From Moringa oleifera (lineage: Eukaryota > Streptophyta > Magnoliopsida > Brassicales > Moringaceae): a stretch of DNA of 64,000 nt. A program made the position numbers and the translations under genes. Of this stretch, positions 24,501 through 36,939 are shown piece by piece; the stretch's first letter is position 1; each line of letters opens with the position of its first letter. The stretch covers positions 2,675,001 to 2,739,000 of the forward strand of contig JAJFZO010000742.1 in the NCBI GenBank assembly GCA_021397835.1. The letters are read 5' to 3'. The notes beneath the pieces were generated by a model. That model saw only the letters and a program-made list of their open reading frames with translations. It was not told the origin of the DNA and searched no databases.

Positions 24501-26519
24501 TTTCATCTGGAAGTACAGTGTCATTATATTTCATCATTTTAATTATTTAATAGGAGTCTGACCTTGCAATTATGCTGAGCAATCCTGAGCTTGATGTAGT
24601 GGTATAAAATTTGTTTTATCTACATCCTAATCGTAACTGGTTGTGGTTGATTACACGGATCCTTTTCCTTTAATTCCTCCAACCTAAAACAATATTCTTC
24701 TTTATACGGCTAGGAATCAGTTGTCTTCCATTCTTTGCTATCTAGAGGTCACTAGTATTAGCAGGTCATCTTCTATATTTTTTTTTTAATTAAGTAAAGA
24801 TTGATCTGCAAAGTCTATGGTGTAACCAAATGCCCTCCTCCACAAGCTTTGAAGACTCGGTTTACCTTACCATAGCTTCTCATAAACTGGCTTGACTTGT
24901 GAAACTTTGTTCATTTTGGGTTGGGCTTCTTTTCCCTGAAGTACTATCTACTGAATAGTGTGGTTGTATTTTAAGACCGTTTCTATCTGTTAAGTCAACG
25001 TTTTATTCCCTAATGATTTTTTAATTATTAGAGCCATGAGGGTTTGGATGGTACTTTGTAACTTCACCTTGCCTTCAACAATTCAGTTTAGGCACTATAC
25101 AATCGGTCCTGTACACCCTTTCTCTCATGCAGATGCTGTCATCCTCTGTTCAGTCATAGGCTATTTTTCCTATTCATGGATCAATTTGTGAATTTTTTTT
25201 CCTCATGCAGGATGTGATTTATGTTGGTTATGACACTACAGTTTTTATGACCATAGGAAGTTTTAGTTGGCATGAGGAAGGGTAATCTGCATATGCCCCA
25301 TCTATTCTGGACTTTCGCTCTACCCCTGTTAGGGAGAAAATAAAAATAAAAATGTGCATGGTGAGATATAGGAAAAAGTTGCACAAAAGAGTAAAATGAG
25401 GCCTTGACATTATTAGGTCATCAGTAACCTGCTGTAAAATGTGAAGGTTCTTGATTCAAGACTCTCATGACAGCAGCAATGTACTTTCTCTATGTCTGAA
25501 TTTATTATTCGATGCCTGTTCCATACAGTGCAATGTTCTAAAATGCGAGTCAGGTTGTGCCCTCTTGCTCTGCAGTAGGCTGATTTGGGTGCATAGTGAC
25601 CTTCAAAATGTATTTTCTGTCCTGGAGACATAAATGTATCTTCTTTTCTGTATATATGGATACTCATATACATAGTGGGTTTGTGAAAATGTTCTTAAGG
25701 TCCACATGCCTTTGTTCTTTTATTTTGCTTCTAATGTAATTTTTTTAACAGTGCCTTCTTGGTTTTGAATTGAGAACACTGCATTCTGTTTCTCACGCAG
25801 TGTGAAAGCATGCTTCCATCCTGAATGATTGTAAACATTCTTGCTATGCAAAAAGATACTTGCATCCTGAAATAGTTTGTAACGAAAAGATCATCAATCC
25901 CCCCTCAATGATTCGTCAAAAGAATGATAAAAGTGAAAATGTATGAAATATGGCTTTCAAAGTATGGCTTTCAAGCTTTTTATTTTTCTTTTATTAGCAT
26001 GTGAATGTTATCAGATGTTGAGTATTCTTTCCCTTGGCTTTCGAAATATCTTCCTAATGTTTATGTTGCTTTGCTATCTGCAGATGCTCAGTTTGCCTTG
26101 CGGAATATCATGGTGAAGATGTATTGCGCATCCTCCCTTCCTGTGGGCACTCATTCCATGTCGCCTGCATAGACATATGGTTGCAACAGCATTCTACCTG
26201 TCCAGTTTGCAGAATATCTTTGCGTGAATTTCCTGAGAGAAAACGCTTGATGCAACCCTTGTTCAGTTCAGCAGTTCGATCTAATTATAGCACCGACTCC
26301 ATCCATACTCATTCTTACAACTATTTGTTGACCAGTCATGGGTTTCCACCAAGAACTCATGACAATCACGGGATGCACCAACACCAACACCAACAGGATA
26401 GTTGTGCATCTCAGGGTGATGGGCCAGAGATTGCCGAGAGCATCTCCTCCATTGCTGATGGTAGTCCCACCGCAAAAGATTTGCAAAACAAACATGTGGA
26501 GAGCCCATCAAATTCCTAG
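21523..26519 (+). CDS. ATL-type RING-H2 E3 ubiquitin ligase (three exons)
   Basis: Exons 21523-21735, 22563-22660 and 26084-26519 join in frame to give 248 residues. The donors are GTAAGT and GTATGC and the acceptors TTTATAG and CTGCAG. The ATG at 21523 is the first in this frame. Residues 24-44 are a single membrane helix ([20 protein letters not shown] region). Residues 80-92 ([14 protein letters not shown]) correspond to the short conserved stretch before the RING in ATL proteins. The RING-H2 spans 105-146 with all eight ligands: C105, C108, C124, H126, H129, C132, C143, C146, plus the P-x-C and D-x-W-L signatures. The tail is polar with a His/Gln cluster (HQHQHQQ). Family knowledge: such proteins sit in membranes and pass ubiquitin from an E2 to targets; the substrate here is unknown. 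Most ATL genes lack introns, so the split structure is unusual. Confidence 0.92.
22661..26083 (+). other. Long second intron of the RING-H2 gene
   Basis: A 3.4-kb intron ends immediately before the first RING cysteine. It contains several short open frames in both strands (for example 22987-23187 and 23388-23642) without any family resemblance, and no recognisable transposon. I see no nested gene. Confidence 0.7.
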
Positions 26520-29500
26520 ATTTAGTCTGTTTCTCAGATCCTATCCTGCATTTTTTGAGGCTTCCTTCCTGTTGGATCAAGCTGGACGGTATCTCCCATT
26601 GTTTTCCCCCATGTGGCTACTGTACATATAGCAAACATTTCTTTCATGCTCTTCTTACCCTTTAAACATCAACTGGGTTTCTGGGTAGTTTTGTTAGTCA
26701 ACTTGTAAAAGTAGACCAAGAAAAAAAAAAGGTTGTAAAATCAAAGTAGTGATTTGTTCAATTTTATGCTACTGATTCTTTTGGAGTTTTATTATTTTTT
26801 GGCTCAAGATAATTTGGTGGGTTATTTTTATTTGGCACCCATATCTCCAAAAGTTGTTTGGCAAAGGAGAAAATAACTCCAGGAAAATCATGTGAAAGGA
26901 AAAAGAAAAGGGTATCTAAAACAGGAAAAAGGGCTAAAAGAAACTGTAAAAGTGAAGAGAAAAGAGGAACCCTAGGGTTTAGAAATCTGAAACTTTGAAG
27001 CCTTTCTACGGTATCAATCGACAAATCATTAGATTTACTGGCGAAAAAGGAAGGGATCCAATCTGATTAAATCACCAAAAGCGAGAGCTTTTATGCAGAA
27101 AGAGAAAGTACATATCGTCCTTACTTGATTCAGAAATTATCAGAACTGAATTATTACTATACAAAGGTGTCATTTTGCACCTGAAAAGAGCCGTACCATA
27201 TCTTACTGCCGCCCCATAAATGTGTAGCTTTTTCAGGTACCCAACTTTTTCAGACATTGGCATCTAATAAGTTTGGCCTTCAAGCCAACAAATGAATAAA
27301 GCTTTTGGACAAATTTTATAGTACTAGTTCTCTCAAAAATGCTTCTTCCTAAGCTAAATCAATCTCAATAACCTCAAGGGTAAGTCAATATCTCTCTAGA
27401 TTAAATACCGTAAAATTTCACAATTGTATCAAATGAGACATTTATTGCAATATCAAAAGATACATTTATCATATACACCAAGTTTAGAATTATTTTTTGG
27501 TATTAGAGATTGCTATTAATTGTAAGTATTTTGATTTAATAAAATGGGTAAATAATATTTGGTTTGAATTATATAGTATTGATAGTCCAATACATATAAT
27601 TAATGTGATCTATTTAGTTTAGACTAGACATATCTCATTACCTTGAACAAATAAATCATTAATTATGAAATTAGTATTTAAATTTCTAGTTTTTATATGT
27701 AATATATTGATTTAACTTATAAACAATATATGTGAAAAGGATTGATTTAGGTCTACTTGACCATACCCAACTTGATTTTCTGCATACATACTAATCATGG
27801 CATTTGAAATTTACAAAAAATGAAATATCAAGCTTTAATGATCAAAGTGATGACCCACCGCCCTAGTAAATGGAGGGCAGGAAGCAAAATGCATTTAGTC
27901 AGGTAACAAGATAGGATGCAATGAAATGAGATAATTTTTTGCTAATCTGAGTTCTGTTAAATTTTTAATGAGATGGTAGTATGTAGTAATTTAATAAAAT
28001 TAATAGCTTAAATTGTTTTATTTATTTATTATTTGAGTAAATATTATTTTAAATTTTAAGTTTTATTTTTTCTTTTATCAATCATTTATTTTTCAAAACA
28101 TATTCAAATAAATTTTAACATTTCAGTTTTATTTAAATTGAATTTTATTGAAAAATTTAAACATTAAAGATATTCAAATTAGGGATATTTTACAATAAAT
28201 TTTGATTTATATTTTTTTTATACATGTAAAGAAATATTTAAATTATCATTATAAAAATATTAATTTTTTTAGTATTAAAAATAATTTTAAAAAATATATT
28301 ATCAAAAATTTGAAAATTTTATGAAAAATAGTCAATTAGTTAAAAATTTTTCAAATTTGAAGATAAAATTTTAGTCAGTTGAAAAACGAAGTGTAAAATC
28401 TAATTAAGTAGTTTTAGCTAATTTAATAATAAAAAATCAATATTTAAGTTAGACAAAATCAATATATTAAAGTTTGTTTGAATAAGTTTTGAAAGTTAAA
28501 ATTTGATTAAGAAAAAGAAATAAAATTTTAAATTTTAAATGATATTTGTTTTATTATTTTTTATATTAATATTTTAAATTATTAAAATATTTTTATAATT
28601 TTTATTTAAAATTTTAATATATAAATAAAATCAACAAAATATTATTTTATTTTTATTTTTATTTTTATCAATAACCTAAAGTGGTAGCATTAATGGTGAA
28701 CCAAATATGAGGCCTGGCCCTCAGCCAACCACTTACTTTCTCACAACTTGATGGTTCATAGTAATAAGAGCAAAATTCATAGGAATCTTGTGCACCGTCT
28801 AATCAATTTCTTGATAATGACATTGGAGGTTCCATGAATTAAGCAAAGATATAGTCACCAGTAATTGGTTGGGCATTGACACACCGGCAATGTTGTTTGT
28901 ACGACCAATACCCAGCAATGTTACATGTGTGGCATGTTTAATTCATCACATCCATGTGTTCTTTCAACTTTATAATTGTCAAATTATGTGGTCAAGAGAA
29001 GAAAAAAAGAATGAGAGATAATTTGTAAGGATTAAGGTCTTGATTTATTTATTTGAATTATATTAATTTTAAAAAAATATTAACATATGATAATTTAATA
29101 AAATTAATCAAATATTAATATATCAAAATTTATGTTGGGCATGATTTTGTTGGCTAATTAATCGAGCAATTATAAGAGAAGTTAGTGGGAGTTCGAAGTT
29201 GTAGTGAAAATAATTGTTGCGTGACACATTCCTTTTGAACCAACACAACGGCTCAACATAAATGATGAGCCAAATTTTAGTTGTGCTATTAATTAAAATT
29301 CTCGCACCATCCAACTGTATAGATTGGTGCTTCACCTAAGGTGGGAATTGTTTTGTGAATGTCGTGATTTCTTAGATTGTTCACCTTCCTATTTTGATTA
29401 CTCCTAATTTTAAGAATAATTAATTAGTGGATCTTAATCATCATTTTTTTAATTATATACATATGTTTATCTCAAATACCATGCACGAGATTTATCTCGA

Positions 29501-30609
29501 ATTAATCTTAAATTTTGAAATTAATGTTATAAAGAAAATGATTGTGCATGATTTAATTGCAAGTCTACCACAAAAATATATATGAAGTAAATTAAACTTT
29601 TATTTTTCTTACATGTTAACATATAACGCTTTCTTTAGAGAAATGTAATTAAAAAAAAGGAACTTACTCATTTGTTTTACATGATATTTTTAACTGTCTA
29701 GAGTCATCAATTGAATTTTGAATCTCTTATTGAGTAATGCAAATCATTAAATCTCTTATTTTACTTTACTGAGAGGTGATTTATATAAGCTTCAAATATT
29801 AAATTATCATAATAGAAGCGTTACTTTTCACTCAATTATCAATTGTACATGTTTTTGATTTCTCAACATAGCCCAATAATATTTAAAAATAAATATTTAT
29901 TTATTTTAGTTCATAATATCTATTTACAAAAAAAGTTAAATTAAAAAACTGATTTCCGATCCATTAATTACAACTTACTAATGCATAACTTAAAGCATTT
30001 ATTTAGTTTTGGAATTTCAAGAAAAATTAAATAAGACAAATGGTTTAAAAAAATCTCTTCTAAAACAGTTTTGAGTGAGTAATTAATTCAGCTTCATTTT
30101 TTTTGGTTTTGTTTCTTTTGAATCAAAAGTTATAATCAAATAAAACAAATTAAGACTATTTTATATTTTTATTACTCATTGATAATCAATAATATGTAAC
30201 AACTTCATAAAATAAATAGTTAAAGTTTATTTATTTATTAAAATAAAATAATTTTTTTATTTTTTATTAAAAAACTTAACACAGAATAGATCAAAATCTT
30301 AATCCTAAAACCAAATGTGGAAATTAATTTCATCCCATAACGACTACGAAATATTAGCCACAAAATTAAGCAACAAATACATATTCCACGAACACCGATA
30401 TTTGATTTGATGATAAAATCGGCCACGAATGGATCAAATTACCCTAATTAATAGGACCTCCGCCAATCAAAATCCAAATCCACTGATGAATTCATGAAGC
30501 ATAGAAGCCCCTAGAGCAAACTATACACTCACAACACAAACCAAATAGAATCGATTAATTTATCCAGAGGAAATATTAGTACCCTTGTGATCAATTAATT
30601 AACGCTTAA
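26520..30609. other. Intergenic region between RING-H2 gene and P450
   Basis: The first few hundred bases are presumably the 3' UTR of the RING-H2 gene. Short minus-strand frames (26764-27024 and 27072-27263) have no recognisable content. The only structured feature is the MITE-like inverted repeat at 28037-28549. The rest is AT-rich, with the 3' flank of the P450 at the high end. Confidence 0.55.
28037..28549. mobile_element. MITE-like element, copy 1 (long inverted ends)
   Basis: The first ~105 bases (from GTAAATATTATTTTAAATTT) and the reverse complement of the last ~105 bases (CAAATATCATTTAAAATTTA) run parallel, sharing for example TTTCAAAACATATTCAAATAA versus TTTCAAAACTTATTCAAACAA. The centre carries an AT-rich block with (A/T)ACATGTAAA and a TTTAGTATTAAAAATA motif. 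No coding capacity. Two similar elements lie at 46943-47455 and 48259-48733. Confidence 0.65.
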
Positions 30610-32169
30610 TTAATTGAATTTTGATCTGGGCTTGATCATGGCTCTCAAAGAATTCTTCATCACAACAGTAAACTCCAATTTCCCAGTGAAATCCAGCTTG
30701 CTATTTGGTGGGTAGGCAGTCCACTCAAATTCTTGTACCATTCTTGCTAGCATTAGGTGCACATGCACCGTCGCCATGCCCAAGCCAGGGCATATCCTCC
30801 TCCCTACACCGAAAGGCATCATCTTCACTGCGGTAACCCCTGTGATATCCGCGTCTTCCTTCCCGGAAATGAACCTGTCCGGATCGAACTTCTCCGGGTT
30901 ACTCCACAGTTTAGGATCCTCGCTGATGGCCGGCAAGTACGTCTCGACGTTTGTGTTAACCGGAATGTCGTACCCGGCCAGTGTCGTCGGCTCGGTTACT
31001 GCATGCGTGAGGGTAAAGTAAGTAGGTGGGTGTTTACGTAGGAGTTCTTTTACCACTGCGTGTAGGTATTCCATCTTCTCTACATCTTTCTCGTCTATTT
31101 TCCGATTACCTACTGTCCGTTGAATTTCATCGAACAGTTTTGATTGGATATCTGGGTTTGCGATCAACTGCGCGATGCCCCACTCGATGGCTGTGCCGGT
31201 CGTGTCGGTTCCGCCGTTGAGGAATTCCGAGCAGAGTGAGACTAGCTCCTCGTCCGATGGGCCCGTCTTACGTCCTCCGACTTGCAAGTGGAAAAGGGTG
31301 TCGAGGTAGGAAAATGACGTTGCCTTTTCGTCGGAGCCGGGGCTCTCGAGAGCCTTTCGACGTCGTTGGATGAACTGGACGATGAGATCAACTTGCTCTT
31401 GACGAACCTCCAGTGCTCTCTTGCGTTGTTTGGAGAAGAAAGGGCTCAAGATGGGGAGATAATCATCGATTCTTGGGTCAAGAGTGATCAAGACCGTCTT
31501 CATCATCTGGTCCATCTTCTTAATGGTTTCTTCGTCCATCTGGATCCCGAAACACATGGTTAGGAGTATGCAGAACACTGCAAACCGGGCGTTCTTCAGC
31601 ACCCAGACAGAGCCGTCGTTGGCCTCCGCCTCGGCTCGGAGGCGGTCCATGAATTTATCCATGGCGGCGTCCCTCACGCCGTGGAACTCCTTGAGTCTGC
31701 CGGAGCTCAGCATGTTCTGCACCATGTTGCGTCGCAAGGAACGCCAGACGGAGCCATAGGACGCGGCGTTGACGGTGAACTTGTTGCAGCTGAAGATAGT
31801 GCGCGTCGGGTTCTCCGGCGGTCTGGTAGCAAACAGAGCGCCCCTCTCTATAAGAGCCTCGTGGCAGAGCTTGGCGTCGCTGAGGATGATCAAGGTTCGG
31901 GTCCCCATCTTGAGAGTGAAAATAGGACCATACTTTCGCCTGAGCTCGTCAACATATATAAAGAACGGCTTCCCGGAGCGAGCGAACTGAAACAGGTTAC
32001 CAACCACGGGCCATCCAGGAGGCCCTGGAGGCAGGTTCACCCTTTTGGATTTGGTCTTTCGAGAGAGGAAGAAGATGAAGCACGAAACCAGAAATACTAG
32101 AACTGTGAAGAAGAGATTATGGTAAGAATGCAGAGGAAGAGAGGAGACAAAAGCAGAGAAGAAAGCCAT
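30610..32169 (-). CDS. CYP77A: Cytochrome P450, CYP77A type
   Basis: An intact intronless frame of 519 codons, normal length for a microsomal plant P450. Residues 19-36 form the N-terminal membrane anchor, followed by the proline hinge LPPGPPGWP (46-54). The helix C W-x3-R pair is W142/R146, the oxygen-binding helix I motif GGTDTT is at 319-324, the ExxR pair is E375/R378, FDPDRF is at 428-433, and the heme loop FGVGRRICPG (453-462) has the thiolate ligand C460. The overall sequence, including HPPTYFTLTHAVTEPT, and the lack of introns are those of the CYP77A subfamily. Known CYP77A enzymes hydroxylate or epoxidise fatty acids in mid-chain in the endoplasmic reticulum, feeding cutin formation; the exact substrate here is inferred from that family. 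The gene is visibly richer in G+C than its surroundings. The subfamily call is strong, the member number cannot be given. Confidence 0.95.
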   Translation of the reverse strand: MAFFSAFVSSLPLHSYHNLFFTVLVFLVSCFIFFLSRKTKSKRVNLPPGPPGWPVVGNLFQFARSGKPFFIYVDELRRKYGPIFTLKMGTRTLIILSDAKLCHEALIERGALFATRPPENPTRTIFSCNKFTVNAASYGSVWRSLRRNMVQNMLSSGRLKEFHGVRDAAMDKFMDRLRAEAEANDGSVWVLKNARFAVFCILLTMCFGIQMDEETIKKMDQMMKTVLITLDPRIDDYLPILSPFFSKQRKRALEVRQEQVDLIVQFIQRRRKALESPGSDEKATSFSYLDTLFHLQVGGRKTGPSDEELVSLCSEFLNGGTDTTGTAIEWGIAQLIANPDIQSKLFDEIQRTVGNRKIDEKDVEKMEYLHAVVKELLRKHPPTYFTLTHAVTEPTTLAGYDIPVNTNVETYLPAISEDPKLWSNPEKFDPDRFISGKEDADITGVTAVKMMPFGVGRRICPGLGMATVHVHLMLARMVQEFEWTAYPPNSKLDFTGKLEFTVVMKNSLRAMIKPRSKFN

Positions 32170-32855
32170 TCTGGTGATGGAAAGACGAAGCTAGTAGAGG
32201 CTATAAAAACGGGAACAGCAGGAAATAACAGGTGGGGTGGTGATAAATGCTAAACGGCAGAGGAAAGCAAGCAAAACCAGTGGGCTGAAACCCAACAACG
32301 GCCAAACTTTGGAAGAAAAAGCAGAAATGGACATGAGGCACAGTTAAACGCCATTAATGCAGCCAACCACCACCTTGAATGTAATTAGCTTAGGAAATTT
32401 AAGAAGAAATACGTGTGGACACTTTTGTGCTCTCCCCTGCACGAGGGATATATTGAGAGAGAAGTCAGAATTCATGCATAGATGCTGCTTATGGCTCACC
32501 GTTCAAGAGATTCAGAGTTCAAAGCAATGGGGGAAGGGAGTTCATAAATGAAGTGGCTGACTTATGATCATTGCAGTAAAATAGTCAGCATTTCATGGTT
32601 GCATCAGGGCCAGGGGCATTAGGTACTGCTCACCACTCACGCAGGTATCTTAATTAATGTTGTTTATCATGGCCTGTCCACCACTTGTTTCATTAAATTA
32701 ATTTTAATTCTAAATATACATATATTATTGATATTATAAAAAAATCATATAATGAGATGTTGAGACATAAAGATTGATCTTTACATAGTAAAGTTATGAT
32801 GTGATTTGATGAAAATTCATAAAATAAAAGTAATGTTAAAAGGCGTCATTAATCA
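32170..32855. other. 5' flank of the P450
   Basis: This is the promoter side of the minus-strand P450. I could not identify a confident TATA box on the minus strand: the AT-rich motif near 32200 reads TATAAAAA on the plus strand, which is the wrong orientation. A 64-codon plus-strand frame at 32357-32551 has no support. Confidence 0.4.
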
Positions 32856-32859
32856 ATCG

Positions 32860-33270
32860 ATGTATTTTTTGATACTCAAATCAATGTACAGTTTGACTGA
32901 GAAATGAATAGTTTATTCATACACCATCTATGGCTTTTTATATCCAGCTAGATGAAAGGGGGCTTATTCATTTCAATGGGAACAAGGTTTATCTTGATGA
33001 AAGTAGGCAGGTGAAATACTAACTTGTCTTCAAAATGCTTCCCTGATCCTTTGTGGCTTGTCCTATTTGTCGACTCCAAACTATGGAACGCTTACATTGG
33101 TCATGCAATTATCTTTTTTACACTTCAATGTATTTTCCACCAGTTGGGATTAATTCTTTAATTTTTATTATTTGGTGTAATTGTTTGGAAGCATGGCTCT
33201 TTGTGGGCTAAATCTGATCAGATCCTCTTATTATAGGCTTAAGTCCATAACGGGATTAGCATTATCAGAA
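32860..33270 (+). repeat. Direct repeat A flanking gypsy remnant
   Basis: This segment and 42075-42390 share, in the same order and orientation, GAAATGAATAGTTTAT(T/C)CAT, CTAGATGAAA or TAGATGAAA, CAAAATGCTTCC(C/T)TGATCC, TTGTCCTATTT or CTGTCCTATTT, and TGGCTCTTT. Copy A has about 120 extra bases between 'CGCTTA' and 'TGGCTCTTT'. The pair could be the worn LTRs of the gypsy-derived region between them, or two copies of an independent repeat. Confidence 0.75.
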
Positions 33271-34439
33271 GTCCTTTACTCTTTTAGTGAAAAGAGTGAT
33301 CAATTAGGGCGTATTTTTAACATGAACGAGTAGGTTCTTTGAAGCCCTTCGATCAAAGAATTAGTTGGATTAAACCCTCACCTTGCGGACTTACTAGTGG
33401 TTAGTTTGTATGCATGTTGTGTTTGTAAACATTTGTGTGTTTACAGACTCACCTCTATAAACTTCAGTAGATAATCATGGGCCTAACTCTTATAGACCCA
33501 ACTTTTAAGTCCCTATGGATCTCCCCATTTGCGGATGTCAACATGGTCATAATTTTGATTGCTTGTGAACATGTTGATTATGTAGGCTCATTCTCATGTG
33601 AACCTATGGATTACATCCAATATTGTCTTTTCATCTTACTCTTGTTTAATGTGTTTTTCATATATTTTTCAATGTCATCATTGACTTACCATCACTGTTT
33701 TAGACAACTTTTCTTCTTTCATCGCTTCATGATTCATGAGATTTAATTCATGATAGTTGTAATAGTTACATTAATTTTTGGGCTAGGTGTTCTTGAGTCC
33801 TTTGGTTGAGAATATGCCACACATCTTACATCTAGGACTCTATGGTGAGTCTTTTCACATTCTCTGGTTAAGGGTCTACTATGTGTCAAGTCACTTTGAT
33901 GATCTTGTACTTTGAATCTTTAGGATTAGCATTCTATCTTTTCAAATTCTTGCCTTTACAGTGCTCTAGAGGCTTATGGAATTCTTTCTCTTTTCCCCTT
34001 ATATTTTTCCATTTTACGTCTCACTCTTAGGTAAGGTATTGTTTTTCTCTCTTGTTTCTCTTTGTTTTCGTGATGTTAGAGCCTTTGTTGCTGCGTCCTT
34101 TCCTCCGTCACTCATATGGATGGAGTGACTTTCTTTTCATTTACCCCCTATCAGCACAAAATAGAGCTTGTGAACACATAGAATTCTTTCATATAATTCT
34201 ATTAATAGATACGCTTGTTTTTGCAGGGCTAAGCAACATAGGAGTAGTAATGTGAAGGATTACTTGTAAAGCTTATCATTGGCGGTGATAAACTTAGTCG
34301 CGTTAACTTTTAGCTTTCTGACCTGCATCTTATCTTTAAAGAGCTTACCATCTTTTACGACTTAATAATACGTTGTGGTCTAATCATCAGTTGAAGACAC
34401 AAGTCAGACTTGTCTTTTTTCTATGCTCGGGGCCCTTAT

Positions 34440-34770
34440 CCATCATGGAATTTTTCATATGGTCAGTGTTTATTGCAACGAGCTTCAATAAGGCATCAGC
34501 TTAGGCATTATCTTCTCTTAGTATCTATTTAATTTACCATCTGCAAAGATTCTTGAGGGTTTCTTTGACTTTTTCCAAGTATTTCCACATTCTTTGATCA
34601 TAGGTTTCATACTTACCTAGTACTTACTTCACTCGTAGTTTAGAGTTGTTGTTTGTTTTAATTTCACTTACTTATATTTCCTTCATAAGTCTTAGTCCAA
34701 CAAGAATGGCTTTATACTCTATCTCATTATTGGATATTGAAAAATCCAACTTTGTTGTATAATAATATAT
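34440..34770 (-). pseudogene. Ty3-gypsy RNase H remnant
   Basis: Minus-strand reading gives LDFSISNNEIEYKAIL, then GLRLMKEI, KYETYDQRMWKYLEKVKET and LREDNA.ADALLKL, which is the conserved run of gypsy RNase H including the NNEAEYEAL and REEN(A/S)xADALA blocks. Several stops. Confidence 0.75.
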
Positions 34771-36939
34771 TCTACTCCCTTGGGTTCCTCGACTAATATG
34801 TCAGCTCTGCTCCCTATTCTTCCGGTTGCACTATCAACCAACAATTCCCATTGGAATCCTTGGTTGTTTCACTTTTTGATCTACTTTTATTTCAAGTACT
34901 ACTTTCTCCTTTAGTGTTTGTCATTACGAGATATCTCAATGCTGGTTGTGGATCAAGAATAATGCATTCAACTACTAAGTTCATTAAGGCTTGGGTTTTA
35001 ATGGCCGTCCTTAGCCTGTATTTTATATCAAATTCACTAAGCTCCACCGATCACTTTACCATCTTCCTTAAGGTCTCCTGCTTGTTCAAAATTTTTCATA
35101 ATGGTTAGCTACTATTGATGACTATAGTGCATGCTTGAAAGTATGGTCATAGCTTCCTAATTGTAATCACGAGAGCGAAAATCATTTTCTCGAGTTTAGA
35201 ATATCTTACCATGAGCCCATAGAGCACCTTGTTTATGTAGTACATCGATTTTTAATTCTCACTCTTAACTTTGAGCAACACCACTTACAATTTCTTCTAA
35301 GGCTACAAGGTAAACATGGAGCTTTTCACCTAGTTCTAGCTTTGATAGTAGAAGGGGGTCTTACAAGTAGCTTTGATTGTATCTGAAGTATGTATTCATG
35401 AAGCTTAGCATCTTGTGTTATCCTTGGGGCATGCCTTACTAAGGTTGATGAGTCGATGCACATGTATCATTTACCATTAGCCTTTTTACCATGACTATGT
35501 TCATAAGCCATTTTGAATACTATAATTTTTTTTTGATGAAGCTAGCTTCCAAAAGTTCTTTTACTTCCTTTTTGATAGCCTGCTGCATCTCCCTCGAGAA
35601 AGTTCACTTTTTTTAGTAGATGACTTAACTGTAGGATTGGTACTTAGCTTATGAATTGATACCTTAAGCCTAATATTGGGCATGTTTGTCACTGTCCATA
35701 TAACTACATCAACATTAGCCTTCAAAAATTATACCAAATGGTCTCACACTTGCTTTTTAAGCTTTATGTTGATTTTAGTAATTAGTTGGACTCTTCTTTT
35801 ACTGGACGTCTTACCTTTCATCCTTCTAATCAAGGCTTATTTAATATGTCAACTATGGTTCTCCTTTTAGCTATGTTAAGTAACATTAACGTGCAATTAG
35901 TTGGTCTTTTGTCATTGTTGCCACTTCATCCAAGGTAAGGAATTTTATTACCAGATGTTAACATGATGCGATGGCTTATAGGGCATTTAGACACGACTAC
36001 CTAATTATTATGTTATAAGCTAATTGTGCCTTTTACCACCAAAAAATCTATAATCATAGTTTTTTCTGCTAGAATTACTTCACTTATGATGGGCAAAGTG
36101 ATGATACCCTCTACAAGAACATTATACCTACCGAAAGCTGTTAATAGTGTGTGAAATGGTCATTAGCCGTCCTTCCTCAATCTCATCCTTTCAAAATCCA
36201 AGTGATACAAATTATTAGTTAACCTTCAATTATCTAAAACTCATTTTACATTCTTGTTAGCCATCCTCATGGTGATCAACAATGGATTTTGGTGCGAGTT
36301 AATAACTACTTTCAAATTTGTGTCAGAAAACTTACAATGTTGTTCATGTTAGGACTTTTTTGCATCTTATAACCCTTTTATCTTGTCCTCACTTATGCCT
36401 TCCTCTTCAATAAAGTCTCTCCCCTAGATACCAATCTACTTGATATCACGTTTATATCCAACCCGCTAGAAATGAGGTTGATGTCCTAGATATCTTCATC
36501 ATCAACCATTTGTACATTTCATTACGATTAGGTTGGATGTTCACCTTGTTGCTCTTCTCTCTACCTTTCTCCTCTTAGCAAGCTTAAGGTTCATTCTTTA
36601 GGGTTTATTAACATACCTTGAAAGGACCTACCTTCATATCAGCTTCTCTATCTCTTCCTTTAATTAGTGAAATTCTTCTCTGCCGTGTCCATCATCTTAG
36701 TAAGAGTGGCATTATTTGTTGCTGTTCTTATTCTCTAGGCTTGCATACATACACTTCGGCCACTTCACTTATGGGTCATTTTTTATTTACATAAGAATGT
36801 GCCTCTTTGAGGCGATGAACGTTGATGTCCTTCTTATCTTCATCATTAAAATAGTGACTTTTACGTGAGCTTCTCTCATGTGATTCTTTGTCTCCTTTCT
36901 TTTTCCTTTCTTCCTTCCTTCCTTATCATTACAAGGAGA

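Noticed and set aside
26764..27263. Short minus-strand frames downstream of the RING-H2 gene
   Set aside because: They overlap the likely 3' flank of the gene, have no motifs and no plausible promoter.
30757..32100. Several plus-strand frames up to 139 codons opposite the P450
   Set aside because: They are antisense shadows of a G+C-richer coding sequence; the minus-strand P450 explains them.
33477..35870. Plus-strand frames (89, 67, 85 and 64 codons)
   Set aside because: They run opposite the gypsy RT/RNase H remnants and show only hydrophobic low-complexity sequence.
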